A program made the translations under genes and the position numbers. Below the pieces are notes generated by a model, which was given only the letters and a program-made list of their open reading frames with translations, was not told where the DNA came from and made no database searches. Shown here one piece after another: positions 1 through 8,180 of a stretch of DNA of 56,137 bases. The first letter of the stretch is position 1. The number at the start of each line of letters is the position of its first letter. Source of the stretch: an uncultured Bacteroidales bacterium. GTDB lineage: Bacteria; Bacteroidota; Bacteroidia; Bacteroidales; Bacteroidaceae. Location: positions 1-56,137 of the forward strand of contig CAMAMB010000010.1 in the NCBI GenBank assembly GCA_945836755.1. The letters are read 5' to 3'.

Positions 1-63
1 GGATGCTTCCAGTTTTAACGGGGATGCTTCCAGTTTTAACGGGGATGCTTCCAGTCGTGGCGG
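1..63. repeat. 21-bp tandem repeat, 3 copies, cut by window edge
   Basis: Three consecutive 21-bp units start at 1, 22 and 43. Each begins GGATGCTTCCAG. The first two are identical and the third diverges in its second half. The array may continue upstream of the window. It lies downstream of the cysS stop, on the far side of a hairpin. It is one of several spacer arrays here with a 21-22 bp period. Confidence 0.85.
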
Positions 64-87
64 GGAGCCATGGTCGCTTACGCATGC

Positions 88-161
88 AGGCCAACGCCCC
101 TCTGTCGGCGGTCGGCGGCTTCGCTGGAAGCGGCCGGGGCGGCGCAGGGGGGCGTTGGCCT
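88..161 (-). terminator. Long hairpin downstream of cysS, probable terminator
   Basis: AGGCCAACGCCCC at 88-100 is perfectly complementary to 149-161 (13 bp), with a 48-nt GC-rich loop. It starts about 50 bp past the cysS stop on the minus strand, so it probably ends that transcript. There is no T-tract, which is common for hairpins in this window. Confidence 0.5.
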
Positions 162-212
162 GTAGGTGTGTCGGGGGGCGGCGAGGGATGGCGGAGGGTC
201 GGTGACGGGGCG

Positions 213-1706
213 TTACTTGGCGAGTTTCCAGGTAGCTCCGTCCTTGGTGTCCTTCACCTCGAAGCCTATGCGGGCCAGCTCGTCGCGTATGCGGTCGCTG
301 GTGGCCCAGTCTTTCTCTTGCTTGGCCTTGGCACGGATGGAGAGGAGCAGGTCGACGGCCTGGCTGAAGGCTTCCTCGCGTTGGGCGTTGCCGCCTTCGG
401 CCTCGTTCAGCAGCCCCAGTATGTCGTAGGCCCAGGTGTGCATGACGCGCTTGAGGGCTTCGAGGCCCTCAGCGGTGATGGTGGTCTGCTTGTCGGCCAG
501 CTGGTTGATGGTGCGTGTGGCATCGAAGAGGTGGCTGATGACGATGGGCGAGTTGAAGTCGTCGCTCATGGCCTCGTGGCAGCGCTCGTCGAGCGCTTCG
601 GCCCAGTCGGTGTCAAGGGCCGCCTGCTGCCGGGGCTCTATGCGGTCGAGCTGGGCAAGGGCGTCCATGAGGCGGTCGTAGCCCTTCTTCGAGGCTTGCA
701 GGGCCTCGTTGGAGAAGTCGACGGTGGAGCGGTAGTGGGCCTGCATGATGAAGAAGCGGATGGTCATGGGCGAGTAAGCCTGCTCCAGGAGCGGATGGCT
801 GCCGGTAAAGAACTGGTCGAGGGTAATGAAGTTGTTGTAACTCTTGCCCATCTTCTTGCCGGCGATGGTAATCATGTTGTTGTGCATCCAGTACTTCACC
901 ATCTCTTCACCCTGTGCAGCCACGGCCTGGGCTATCTCACACTCGTGGTGGGGGAAGACGAGGTCCATGCCACCGCCGTGTATGTCGAAGCGGGCGCCGA
1001 GATACTTGCGCCCCATGGCGGTACACTCGCAGTGCCAGCCGGGGAAGCCGTCGCTCCAAGGCGAGGGCCAGCGCATGATGTGCTCGGGCTGAGCCTTCTT
1101 CCAGAGGGCGAAGTCTACCTGGTGCTTCTTCTCGCCCACGCCGTCAAGCTCGCGCGAGGCGTCGTGCACGTCGTCGAGGTTGCGCCCGGAGAGCACCCCG
1201 TAGCGATGGTCTTCGTTGTACTTGACCACGTCGAAGTAGACAGAGCCGTTCGACTCGTAGGCGTAGCCATGGTCCATGATCTGCTTCACCAGCTCTTCCT
1301 GTTCGATGATGTGGCCCGTGGCGTGGGGCTCGATGCTGGGGGGCAGCACGCCGAGGGCGTCCATGGCCTTGTTGAAGCGGTTGGTGTAATGCTGGGCCAC
1401 TTCCATGGGCTCGAGCTGCTCGAGGCGGGCCTTCTTGGCTATCTTGTCTTCGCCGTCGTCGGCGTCGTGCTCCAAGTGACCCACGTCGGTGATGTTGCGT
1501 ACATAGCGCACCTTGTAGCCCAGATGCTTCAAGTAGCGGTAGACGAGGTCGAAGGTGATGGCGGGACGGGCGTGACCTAAATGGGCATCACCGTAGACGG
1601 TGGGACCACAGACGTACATGCCCACATGACCCTCGGTGAGGGGACGGAACAGCTCCTTCGTGCGGCTGCGTGTATTGTAGAGGTAGAGATTACGTGGTTT
1701 GGTCAT
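213..1706 (-). CDS. cysS: Cysteine--tRNA ligase
   Basis: This cytoplasmic class I aminoacyl-tRNA synthetase charges tRNA-Cys with cysteine. The product is 497 aa, close to the usual bacterial CysRS length. Zinc ligands are visible at C33 (YVCGPTVY), C226 (GWHCECT) and H253/C256 (PHHECE). The HIGH-type motif is AHLGH (41-45) and the second ATP motif is KMGKS (285-289). The start at 1706 ([11 protein letters not shown]) was chosen because a TACTTTTG promoter element lies only 25 bp upstream. The frame stays open further upstream, but that stretch passes through the promoter and does not look like the family. The gene is monocistronic and divergent from the lipoprotein gene at 2067. Confidence 0.96.
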   Translation of the reverse strand: MTKPRNLYLYNTRSRTKELFRPLTEGHVGMYVCGPTVYGDAHLGHARPAITFDLVYRYLKHLGYKVRYVRNITDVGHLEHDADDGEDKIAKKARLEQLEPMEVAQHYTNRFNKAMDALGVLPPSIEPHATGHIIEQEELVKQIMDHGYAYESNGSVYFDVVKYNEDHRYGVLSGRNLDDVHDASRELDGVGEKKHQVDFALWKKAQPEHIMRWPSPWSDGFPGWHCECTAMGRKYLGARFDIHGGGMDLVFPHHECEIAQAVAAQGEEMVKYWMHNNMITIAGKKMGKSYNNFITLDQFFTGSHPLLEQAYSPMTIRFFIMQAHYRSTVDFSNEALQASKKGYDRLMDALAQLDRIEPRQQAALDTDWAEALDERCHEAMSDDFNSPIVISHLFDATRTINQLADKQTTITAEGLEALKRVMHTWAYDILGLLNEAEGGNAQREEAFSQAVDLLLSIRAKAKQEKDWATSDRIRDELARIGFEVKDTKDGATWKLAK

Positions 1707-1730
1707 AACGTGAATAGATGGTTTGGCAGG

Positions 1731-1738
1731 CAAAAGTA
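1731..1738 (-). promoter_or_regulatory. Promoter -7 element of cysS
   Basis: On the minus strand this reads TACTTTTG, matching the Bacteroidetes TAnnTTTG consensus. It sits 25 bp before the chosen cysS start. I see no TTTG at the -33 spacing. Confidence 0.6.
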
Positions 1739-1939
1739 ACAAATATTTTCGGCTCATGGGCCGCCGCCCGCCGTGATATTGTCGGGCAAGGCGGCAAAGC
1801 CTTTTCCCGCGCCGGCCGCGCCTTCCCGGTTTTTCATTCATTAACCTCCTGAAGCAGCCATAGCTCCCTGATTTTTGGCTGAATAAGAAAGAATGATGGT
1901 TAATTTTTACAGATTTTCTTGGCCATATCAAAAATTAAT
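1739..1939. other. Spacer between divergent cysS and lipoprotein genes
   Basis: This is part of a 360-bp gene-free region (1707-2066). It holds the two divergent promoters and a short AAGGC/GCCTT inverted repeat near 1788-1804. I see no gene, RNA gene or tandem repeat in it. The roughly 110-nt leader of the lipoprotein gene (about 1954-2066) has a small GAGGA/TCCTC hairpin near 1981-1993. Confidence 0.4.
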
Positions 1940-1947
1940 TACCTTTG
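1919..1947 (+). promoter_or_regulatory. Promoter of the lipoprotein-DUF5723 pair
   Basis: TTG at 1919-1921 and TACCTTTG at 1940-1947 are 18 bp apart, a good match to the Bacteroidetes two-part promoter. Transcription from here would give a leader of about 110 nt before the ATG at 2067. Confidence 0.65.
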
Positions 1948-2066
1948 CAACCTATAAAGACTTTACTGCGTCGCAGGGTGAGAGGATGTCCTCGCCGACG
2001 CCCGGCCTCCCGCAGAGAGAACATTCTCAGGCTTACTCCTTATCTCCAACCTAATACCATCTTGCT

Positions 2067-4001
2067 ATGGCACATTTATCGTACAAGCAACTTCTATCAG
2101 TGGGAACGCTTGCTCTCGCTGCCACAGTCGTGACGACGGGCTGCGTCGACAGCTCCTACGACTTCTCTGAAGACATCGACTTGACCATGGGCTTGGGCTC
2201 CGACGGGCTAACCTTCCCCATGGGCGATGTGGAACAAATCCTCCTCGGAGACATCCTTGAAATAGACGAGAACAACGTGGAGCTCGACGCCACCAACATG
2301 TACTACCTCGTGGAAGACGGCTCCACCACCTTCAAGGTGAAGGTAAACAACGTCAACGCCAGCTTCAACAACCCCACCGTGCGTAACTTTAACCCCGCAC
2401 TCACCTTCGACCAGGTAGTGAGCCAGTCGGGCCTGCCCGCCTCCACCACCTCCGTGCCCATCTCGCGCAACCGCAACTTCACGGCCACGGCCGACGGTAA
2501 GAACTACATCTCCATGAACGTCACCGACGTCGACCCCGCCATCATCTGGGTTGACAATGTAGACCTCGTCGAGCAGAACATCTATCTCAAACTGCAGCCA
2601 TCGAGCAGCGCTTCGGCCAACGACCTCTCCCGCTACTTCAACGTGACCACCATCAAGGCCGGGTCGCAGGTACACTTCCCCAAGCTCATCGCCATCAGCC
2701 AGTTAGCCGACCCCGGCAAGTGGGAAATCACCGCCGACGCCACCGGAACCATGCTCAAGGCCAAGACCGACATCACCGTGCCGGCTAACGGCATTCTCGC
2801 CTCCTTCAAGCTTAACCGCGCCAACCTCAAGAAGGCACCCGTGCCCGACGGCAACAAGGCCACCAAGAAATTTGAATTCACCGACGCAGAGACAGAAGTA
2901 ACCTTCGCGGGCAGCGCCATAATGACCTGCACCAAATCCTGCACCATGAACCGAGGCCAATCGGCCGACTTCGAGCTCTCCATCAAGGTGGGAAGCACCA
3001 ATGCAGGTGAAAAGACTCCCGTCACCGTCACCAACGCCACGGGCCGGTTCAACCCTGAAATCAACGTAGACAACCCCGACCCCATCGCCATCGGCAACGA
3101 CCTCCCCGACTTCCTGCAAGACGACGAGGTGCGTGTAGGCGTCAGCAACCCCACCATACGCTTCAACGTAGACATGACAAGCGTGCCCGCCGACGTCCAA
3201 ATGTCGGCCACCCTGCAAGGCATCAAGAACGAACAGCCTCTGAAGACCGTCGTCATACCCGGACAGACCGACGGCACACAGCGCAGCTACACCGTCATCA
3301 ACAAGGAGACCTCCAACTGGGTATACTTCTACCAGAGCGGAAGCCCCTACGACCCCGCTCCCGAGGCTGACGGAGTAGTCAACCCCATCAACGTACAGGT
3401 GGACAACATCTCCGACCTCGTCGAAAAGATACCCGAGACCATCGAAGTCAACCTGCAGTCCATCGCAGGCACCCCGCAGCTCTGTGTGCCCGTCGACCGC
3501 ATCTACACCGTAGAGCTCGGCCGCAACTACACCAGCAGCGTCGACTACAAGGTGTTCGTGCCCTTCATGTTCAACGGCAACGTCACCATCGTCTACACCG
3601 ACGAGTCTGACGAAATGAATGAAGACGTGAAGGACTACGCCGCCGAAGGACTTCACGTGACCGCAGACGCCGAGAACACCATCCCCCTCGACCTTGAGCT
3701 CTCCCTCATACCCTACGACACCGAGGGACAAGAAATACCGGGCATCCACTTCACCACCGCACAAATCCCTGCCGGCACCTACAGCGACAGAGGAAGCACC
3801 CCCATTCAGGCAGCGCTCACCATCGAGGGCACACTCGACAATCCACAGCTACTCAGCAAGCTCGACAAGATCGAATACAAAGTGAAGGCCGTCAGCGGAC
3901 AAGACACCTCCTCCAAAAAGCTCATGTCGACGCAGTACGTACAGCTCAAGAACCTCCGGCTTAAACTGAAAGGCCAAGTCATAGGCGACTTCAACGACTA
4001 A
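2067..4001 (+). CDS. Large beta-rich lipoprotein, function unknown
   Basis: The 644-aa product has a type II signal peptide: hydrophobic 9-22, lipobox VTTGC, lipidated Cys at 26. The mature part is rich in Thr, Val, Asn and Asp with many alternating hydrophobic stretches, which suggests stacked beta domains. No catalytic motif is apparent. An acidic segment directly after the Cys (DSSYDFSEDIDL) may act as a linker or surface-export signal. It is followed after 106 bp by a DUF5723 outer-membrane protein in the same direction, so the two may form an envelope pair. Similar lipoproteins next to DUF5723 genes occur in Bacteroidales, but I know of no assigned function. Confidence 0.85.
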   Translation: MAHLSYKQLLSVGTLALAATVVTTGCVDSSYDFSEDIDLTMGLGSDGLTFPMGDVEQILLGDILEIDENNVELDATNMYYLVEDGSTTFKVKVNNVNASFNNPTVRNFNPALTFDQVVSQSGLPASTTSVPISRNRNFTATADGKNYISMNVTDVDPAIIWVDNVDLVEQNIYLKLQPSSSASANDLSRYFNVTTIKAGSQVHFPKLIAISQLADPGKWEITADATGTMLKAKTDITVPANGILASFKLNRANLKKAPVPDGNKATKKFEFTDAETEVTFAGSAIMTCTKSCTMNRGQSADFELSIKVGSTNAGEKTPVTVTNATGRFNPEINVDNPDPIAIGNDLPDFLQDDEVRVGVSNPTIRFNVDMTSVPADVQMSATLQGIKNEQPLKTVVIPGQTDGTQRSYTVINKETSNWVYFYQSGSPYDPAPEADGVVNPINVQVDNISDLVEKIPETIEVNLQSIAGTPQLCVPVDRIYTVELGRNYTSSVDYKVFVPFMFNGNVTIVYTDESDEMNEDVKDYAAEGLHVTADAENTIPLDLELSLIPYDTEGQEIPGIHFTTAQIPAGTYSDRGSTPIQAALTIEGTLDNPQLLSKLDKIEYKVKAVSGQDTSSKKLMSTQYVQLKNLRLKLKGQVIGDFND

Positions 4002-4107
4002 GCCCACACGCTCATAGTCTCACGGAGGGACACACGCCGCATAGCCCACGCTACACGCCGGCCCACACCCTCCCTCAACTAATTACACATTCCAAATAAT
4101 ATCCCCT
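4002..4107 (+). repeat. Short spacer with a 21-bp-spaced repeat
   Basis: ACACGCCG occurs at 4032 and 4053, exactly 21 bp apart, within a C-rich spacer. The end of the spacer (about 4080-4100) is AT-rich, just before the next start codon. No separate promoter is clear, so co-transcription with the lipoprotein gene is likely. Confidence 0.4.
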
Positions 4108-5499
4108 ATGCTTCGCAAAATATCAGCCTGCCTCCTGGCAGCCACACTGGCGCTTCCCGCCGCCGCACAAGAGCTGTACTCCAGCTACTTCATGCAGACC
4201 TCACACCTGCGACACGAAATGAACCCCGCCCTCCTCGACACCGCCTACATGACCATACCCCTCATCGGCGGTAACATCAACATCGGAACTACCGGCAACA
4301 TCGGCGCAGCCAACTTCATCTACAAAATGAAGCCCGGATGGCAAGGATACGGCCGCGGAGGACGCACCATGACCACCTTCATGCACCCCGAAGTCAATGC
4401 AGCCGACTTCCTCGACGACCTCAAAGACAACAACCGTCTCGGCGTATACCTCAAATACAACCTCGCCAGCGTCGCCTTCAAAGGCTTCAAAGGCATGAAC
4501 CTCATAGAGCTCAACCTGCGCTCGGCCACCAACGTCAGCCTGCCCAAAGAACTCTTCGCCTTCATGAAAGAAGCCGGCAACAAGGAAAGCTACGACATCG
4601 AAGACATCGGCATGCGCACGGAGAACTACATGGAGCTCGCACTCGGACATTCCCACAAAATAGGCTCCAAGTGGACCGTGGGCGGAAAGATTAAGTTCCT
4701 CATCGGCGTGGCCTACGCCGACTTCAAGGCCGACAAGCTACACGTCCAGATGCAAGACGACCAGTGGGCCATCACCGGAAAACCACAGCTCTCGGCCGCC
4801 ATTCTCAAGTCAAACTTCACCTACGAAAAAGACGACCCCACCCGCAAGATTGACGGCCTCGACGATGTCTCATTCGGCCTACCCGGCTTCGGTCTGGCCT
4901 TCGACCTCGGAGCCACCTACAAGGTGACCGACGACCTCACCGTCAGCGCTGCCGTCACTGACCTCGGCTTCATCAGCTGGAGCAAAGCCCTGCAAGCCGG
5001 CGCCAAGACCGACTCATGGACCTTCGACGGCTTCGAAAACATCTACGCCGGAGGCACCGACACCGGCAACAACAAACTCGACGACCAGTTTGAAACCATG
5101 GGCGACGACCTCGAAGAAATGCTTCCCCTCTACAACAAGGGAAAGAAGACCGACACACGTGCCCTTGCAGCCACCATCAACATGGGCGCCGAGTACACCC
5201 TACCCGTCTACCGCAAGATGCGCTTCGGCTTCCTCTACACCAGCCGCCTGGCCGGCAAGTACTCCTTCCACCAGGGAATGCTCACCGCCAACTACCGCCC
5301 CGCTAAGTGGTTTGAAGTAGCACTCAACGGAGCTGTCAACTCCACAGGCTGCACAGCCGGTATGGTCATGGACTTCCACGCCAAGCACTTCAACTTCTTC
5401 ATCGGTGCCGACCGCTTCATGGGCAAGCTCTCCAAGCAGGGCATACCCCTCCACCGCCTCAACTCCAGCTTCACCATGGGCATGAGCATACCTCTCTAA
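4108..5499 (+). CDS. DUF5723 family outer-membrane beta-barrel protein
   Basis: The 463-aa protein has a Sec signal peptide (MLRKISACLLAATLALPAAAQ). Cleavage would leave or precede a Gln, the Bacteroidetes pattern for proteins later converted to N-terminal pyroglutamate. The mature part has alternating aromatic and hydrophobic strands and ends in a short hydrophobic strand (FTMGMSIPL), as expected of an outer-membrane barrel. The early FMQTSHLRHEMNPAL segment matches DUF5723 proteins, whose function is unknown. It lies downstream of the lipoprotein gene and is closed by a strong hairpin terminator at 5569-5620. Confidence 0.85.
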   Translation: MLRKISACLLAATLALPAAAQELYSSYFMQTSHLRHEMNPALLDTAYMTIPLIGGNINIGTTGNIGAANFIYKMKPGWQGYGRGGRTMTTFMHPEVNAADFLDDLKDNNRLGVYLKYNLASVAFKGFKGMNLIELNLRSATNVSLPKELFAFMKEAGNKESYDIEDIGMRTENYMELALGHSHKIGSKWTVGGKIKFLIGVAYADFKADKLHVQMQDDQWAITGKPQLSAAILKSNFTYEKDDPTRKIDGLDDVSFGLPGFGLAFDLGATYKVTDDLTVSAAVTDLGFISWSKALQAGAKTDSWTFDGFENIYAGGTDTGNNKLDDQFETMGDDLEEMLPLYNKGKKTDTRALAATINMGAEYTLPVYRKMRFGFLYTSRLAGKYSFHQGMLTANYRPAKWFEVALNGAVNSTGCTAGMVMDFHAKHFNFFIGADRFMGKLSKQGIPLHRLNSSFTMGMSIPL

Positions 5500-5568
5500 A
5501 CATCCGGACGCCACCGGCCACGCCGCGCCCCACAGGCTGACGAAGCCGGTGAACTCCCCCTCCCATTC

Positions 5569-5620
5569 ATCCCCCCGCACGCCTCCCGGCCCCACTGCCG
5601 GAAAAGATGTGCGGGGGGAT
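5569..5620 (+). terminator. Terminator hairpin of the DUF5723 gene
   Basis: ATCCCCCCGCAC at 5569-5580 pairs perfectly with 5609-5620 (12 bp). The loop contains a smaller CCGG/CCGG hairpin. It lies 70 bp past the DUF5723 stop. Confidence 0.75.
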
Positions 5621-5633
5621 TGTCATAAACGGC

Positions 5634-5692
5634 ATGTACATGTAGAAAATCTTAGATGTACATGTAGGTCGAACGGCATGTACATGTAGTTG
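5634..5692 (+). repeat. 22-bp palindromic repeat array, locus 1 (ATGTACAT family)
   Basis: ATGTACATGTAG starts at 5634, 5656 and 5678, exactly 22 bp apart, separated by 10-bp linkers (AAAATCTTAG, GTCGAACGGC). The core ATGTACAT is its own reverse complement. The array sits between two terminator hairpins in a convergent spacer. The unit with linker GTCGAACGGC recurs exactly at the fourth locus (35228). Confidence 0.85.
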
Positions 5693-5763
5693 TTCTGGCC
5701 TCTGCGGTCTCTCGGCATGCAGCCCTTCGGGCGAAGAGGTGAGGCCGGAGGCTGCCTGCGCGC

Positions 5764-5807
5764 GACGGGCCTTATAGCTGAGCTTAGCTGCTGCTATAAG
5801 GCCCGTC
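5764..5807 (-). terminator. Terminator hairpin of the glyS-FKBP operon
   Basis: GACGGGCCTTATAGC (5764-5778) pairs perfectly with 5793-5807, a 15-bp stem with a 14-nt loop. It lies 48 bp past the FKBP stop on the minus strand and could work in both directions. Confidence 0.8.
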
Positions 5808-5855
5808 GGTGGGTGGGTCGGTGTGGGGGAGGCAGTGGGCTGCCCGGCCTGTGTC

Positions 5856-6515
5856 TCAACGCCAGTATGCCTTGAGCTCTGTATCGAAGATGAGGGTGGA
5901 GTAGGCCGGCAGTACGCCTGAGCTTCCGCCGTCGTAGCCCAGCTGTCGGGGTATGTAGACTAACCAGCGGTCGCCCACGTGCATGTGTTGGAGCACGGTG
6001 GTGTAGCCTTCGACCATGTTGCTGACCATAAACCGTGTGGGGGTGGCCAATGTTTCGTTAAACACATAGTCGTCAGACTCGTAGAGGCCGCTGTGGTCGA
6101 ACACTCGTCCCACTTTCCCGCCCACGCCGTCGTCGAAGCTGTAGTTGTCGGTGGGCATGACGTGTCCCCGGTAGTTGACCTTCACGGAGTCAGTGAAGAG
6201 GGGGCAGCCCGGTCCGGTGCCTTGCTTCTTGACTTTGACGATGATGGAGTCGGTGAGCAGGGCGTAGGAGGGCATTTTGGCGTAGCTGATGAACAGGCGC
6301 CAGGGTGTGTGGCTCTGCCAGTCGTCGCCATACTCTGCCTGTGCCTGAGCGATGGCCTCACGTGCGGTGGCCATGGTCTCGGCGAAGAAGGCGTCGTTGC
6401 GGTCTTTCCAATTGTCGGAGAAGTCGTCCTTCGGTTCGTCCTCGAACTTGTCTTTGCATCCCGTCAGCGTGAGGGTGAGACAGAGCAGGGCCATGATGTA
6501 TGCAATGGGCTTCAT
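5856..6515 (-). CDS. FKBP-type peptidyl-prolyl isomerase lipoprotein
   Basis: The 219-aa product has a lipoprotein signal peptide (lipobox TLTGC, Cys at 20), so it should be membrane-anchored in the periplasm. After an acidic linker and a helical segment (about 40-70), the C-terminal half carries FKBP features: VKVNYRGHV, a VFDHS-like strand, VSNMVEGYTTVLQHMHVGDRWLVYIPRQLGYD, and a final STLIFDTELKAY strand. It would catalyse proline isomerisation during folding of exported proteins. It follows glyS by 53 bp on the same strand without its own visible promoter, so it is probably in the glyS operon. Confidence 0.9.
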   Translation of the reverse strand: MKPIAYIMALLCLTLTLTGCKDKFEDEPKDDFSDNWKDRNDAFFAETMATAREAIAQAQAEYGDDWQSHTPWRLFISYAKMPSYALLTDSIIVKVKKQGTGPGCPLFTDSVKVNYRGHVMPTDNYSFDDGVGGKVGRVFDHSGLYESDDYVFNETLATPTRFMVSNMVEGYTTVLQHMHVGDRWLVYIPRQLGYDGGSSGVLPAYSTLIFDTELKAYWR

Positions 6516-6568
6516 GGGGGGTATGTGCGTCAGTTTAGTGGGGTGGATGGGGGCTTGTGGGGGCGGTG

Positions 6569-8110
6569 TTACTGCAACTTTTTGAGCAGGGCGGTGAGGC
6601 TGACTTTCTCTTCGAGCATGGGTATGAGCTGGTCAATGGCCACGCGCGACTGTTCCATGGTGTCTCTGTCGCGCAGGGTGACGCATCCGTCGGTCAGTGT
6701 GTCGTGGTCGACGGTGATGCAGTAGGGTGTGCCTATGGCGTCCTGGCGGCGGTAGCGCTTGCCGATGGAGTCTTTTTCCTCGTACTTGCAGTTGAAGTGG
6801 AACTTGAGGCGGTTGAGTATCTCGTGTGCCTTTTCGGGCAGTCCGTCTTTCTTGACGAGGGGGAGTATGGCGAGCTTGACGGGGGCGAGGGCAGCGGGCA
6901 GCTTGAGCACTACGCGTGTGTCGCCTCCTTCGAGCTGCTCTTCGGTATAGCTCTTGCACATGACGCTGAGGAACATGCGGTCGACGCCGATGGATGTCTC
7001 AATGACGTAGGGGGTGTAGCTCTCGTTGCATTCGGGGTCGAAGTATTCGATTTTGCGTCCTGAGAACTTGGCGTGCTGTGAGAGGTCGAAGTTGGTGCGT
7101 GAGTGTATGCCTTCTACCTCCTTGAAGCCGAAGGGCATCTTGAACTCGATGTCGGTGGCAGCGTTGGCGTAGTGGGCGAGCTTCTCGTGGTCGTGGTAGC
7201 GATAGGCGTCGTCGCCGAAGCCTAAGGCTTTGTGCCAGCGCAGGCGTGTCTCCTTCCACTGCTTGAACCATTCGAGCTCGGTGCCGGGCTTGACGAAGAA
7301 CTGCATCTCCATCTGCTCGAACTCGCGCATGCGGAAGATGAACTGGCGGGCCACTATCTCGTTGCGGAAGGCCTTGCCGATTTGTGCGATGCCGAAGGGC
7401 ACCTTCATGCGGCCGGTCTTCTGTACGTTGAGGTAGTTGACGAAGATGCCCTGCGCCGTCTCGGGGCGCAGGTAGATGGTGGAGGCTCCGTCGGCGGTGG
7501 AGCCCACTTCAGTCTTGAACATGAGGTTGAACTGGCGCACGTCGGTCCAGTTGCGTGTGCCGGAGATGGGGCAGACTATCTCTTCGTCGAGGATGATTTG
7601 CTTGAGCTCGTTGAGGTCCATGGCGTTCATGGCGTCGGCATACCGCTGGTGGAGGGCGTCGCGCTTTGCCTGCTGCTCCATGACGCGGGCGTTGGTGGAG
7701 CGGAACTGTGCCTCGTCGAAGCTGTCGCCGAAGCGTTTGCGGGCCTTGGCCACTTCCTTGTCAATCTTCTCTTCATACTTGGCTATCTGCTCCTCTATGA
7801 GCACGTCGGCGCGGTAGCGCTTCTTGGAGTCGCGGTTGTCGATGAGGGGGTCGTTGAATGCGTCGACGTGGCCCGAAGCCTTCCAGACGGTGGGGTGCAT
7901 GAAGATGGCGGCGTCGATGCCTACGATGTTATCGTGGAGGAGTACCATGGACTGCCACCAGTATTGCTTGATGTTGTTTTTCAGCTCGACGCCGTTCTGT
8001 CCGTAGTCGTAGACAGCTCCGAGGCCGTCGTATATGTCGCTTGAGGGGAATACAAAGCCGTATTCCTTGCAGTGGGATACTATCTTCTTGAAAACGTCTT
8101 CTTGTGCCAT
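6569..8110 (-). CDS. glyS: Glycine--tRNA ligase (homodimeric, class II)
   Basis: The enzyme charges tRNA-Gly with glycine in the cytoplasm. The 513-aa product is the single-chain alpha2 type, not the two-subunit form. Recognisable parts are the N-terminal RRGFVFP-like segment (GFVFPSSDIYDGLGAVYDYG), motif 2 around FRNEIVARQFIFRMREFEQME, motif 3 (GVDRMFLSVMC), and a C-terminal anticodon-binding domain (LAPVKLAILPL onward). The start at 8110 (MAQEDVFKK) lies 31 bp downstream of a TACCTTTG element. The in-frame upstream extension crosses that element and was rejected. The symbol follows common Bacteroidetes usage; glyQS would also be acceptable. Confidence 0.95.
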   Translation of the reverse strand: MAQEDVFKKIVSHCKEYGFVFPSSDIYDGLGAVYDYGQNGVELKNNIKQYWWQSMVLLHDNIVGIDAAIFMHPTVWKASGHVDAFNDPLIDNRDSKKRYRADVLIEEQIAKYEEKIDKEVAKARKRFGDSFDEAQFRSTNARVMEQQAKRDALHQRYADAMNAMDLNELKQIILDEEIVCPISGTRNWTDVRQFNLMFKTEVGSTADGASTIYLRPETAQGIFVNYLNVQKTGRMKVPFGIAQIGKAFRNEIVARQFIFRMREFEQMEMQFFVKPGTELEWFKQWKETRLRWHKALGFGDDAYRYHDHEKLAHYANAATDIEFKMPFGFKEVEGIHSRTNFDLSQHAKFSGRKIEYFDPECNESYTPYVIETSIGVDRMFLSVMCKSYTEEQLEGGDTRVVLKLPAALAPVKLAILPLVKKDGLPEKAHEILNRLKFHFNCKYEEKDSIGKRYRRQDAIGTPYCITVDHDTLTDGCVTLRDRDTMEQSRVAIDQLIPMLEEKVSLTALLKKLQ

Positions 8111-8140
8111 GATATATGATGGGTATAAATTGGTTGGGCG

Positions 8141-8148
8141 CAAAGGTA
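8141..8148 (-). promoter_or_regulatory. Promoter -7 element of glyS
   Basis: On the minus strand this reads TACCTTTG followed by C, matching TAnnTTTG. It lies 31 bp upstream of the glyS start, in the 70-bp gap between the maturase stop and glyS. Confidence 0.6.
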
Positions 8149-8180
8149 GCAAAAATATCTGACGGAAGGCCCTTTAGCCG

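Noticed and set aside
3-1580. 525-codon plus-strand frame opposite cysS
   Set aside because: It is a shadow of the GC-rich cysS gene; composition is Gly/Val/Ala-rich low complexity and matches no family.
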